Origin: Planctomycetota bacterium
GTDB taxonomy: Bacteria; Planctomycetota; Planctomycetia; Planctomycetales; Planctomycetaceae
Direction: 5' to 3'
Assembly: GCA_029977045.1 (NCBI GenBank)
Contig: JAPOLP010000315.1
Span: forward strand, 1 to 6,610
DNA: 6,610 nucleotides
Part shown: positions 6,573 to 6,610 of the stretch, piece after piece
Numbering within the stretch: the stretch's first letter is position 1
Layout of the letters: each line of letters starts with the position of its first letter
Made by a program: the position numbers and the translations under genes
Notes under the pieces: generated by a model
The model's database searches: none
What the model was told of the DNA's origin: nothing
Seen by the model: only the letters and a program-made list of their open reading frames with translations

Positions 6573-6596
6573 CTCACCGTTAGCGCTTACTTTGAG
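6573..6596. repeat. Imperfect 24-base palindrome centred on AGCGCT
   Basis: The 24 bases read CTCA..GT.AGCGCT.AC..TGAG and match their reverse complement at 18 of 24 positions. It lies 12 bases to the right of the long inverted repeat and upstream of the kinase gene. It could be a binding site for a dimeric regulator or a decayed copy of an intergenic repeat. I see nothing that decides between these. Confidence 0.4.
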
Positions 6597-6610
6597 GCTG
6601 GGGAGCTGCC

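Noticed and set aside
6504..6610. Plus-strand frame from ATG 6504, open to the right edge
   Set aside because: Much of it is simply the translated 9-base repeat, with no ribosome site and no recognisable protein.
6549..6610. Minus-strand frame entering from the right edge and ending at a stop at 6549-6551, possibly the tail of an upstream gene
   Set aside because: Only about 20 codons are visible and two other minus-strand frames are also briefly open; its stop lies inside the inverted repeat. It cannot be decided without more sequence.
1..6610. CRISPR array, tRNA, rRNA, transposase or phage genes
   Set aside because: No spaced direct repeats of CRISPR size, no cloverleaf or rRNA segments and no transposase or phage motifs were seen on reading both strands.

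Overview
The window reads as a moderately GC-rich bacterial chromosome segment, most likely from a planctomycete. I infer this from three things: the small exported carboxypeptidase-regulatory-like protein at the left edge, the weak or missing Shine-Dalgarno sites, and a mix of mostly single genes facing each other. No 16S or other decisive marker is present, so the assignment is an inference. It looks like an ordinary housekeeping and signalling region; no phage, transposase, CRISPR, RNA gene or defence system is visible.

Layout from left to right. (1) 1-549, minus strand: a secreted or membrane-anchored beta-sandwich protein that runs off the left edge. (2) 550-900: a 351-base divergent intergenic region with short hairpins. 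(3) 901-2067, plus strand: EboE, a TIM-barrel protein of the 'metabolite traffic' Ebo family, here without other ebo genes. (4) 2072-2788, minus strand: RNase PH, ending 4 bases from the end of eboE. (5) 2846-3922, plus strand: QueA, divergent from rph across 57 bases. (6) 3923-4037: a very strong hairpin between convergent transcripts. (7) 4730-4038 and 6440-4740, minus strand: an OmpR/PhoB-type response regulator and its membrane sensor histidine kinase, with the kinase first in the transcript and 9 bases between the genes. (8) 6441-6610: noncoding sequence with a long imperfect inverted repeat built from 9-base steps, plus a second imperfect palindrome.

How the genes relate. RNase PH trims tRNA 3' ends and QueA carries out the penultimate step of queuosine synthesis at the tRNA wobble base, so the central divergent pair shares a tRNA-maturation theme. 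The kinase and regulator almost certainly form a cognate two-component system whose signal and targets cannot be read here. EboE is an isolated member of a family usually found in a cluster. The most unusual non-coding signals are the two long hairpins, at 3968-4031 and 6486-6561. Their arms carry GAAG or ACGAATG motifs at 8-9 base steps and have similar stem tips, so they may be two copies of one dispersed palindromic repeat family.
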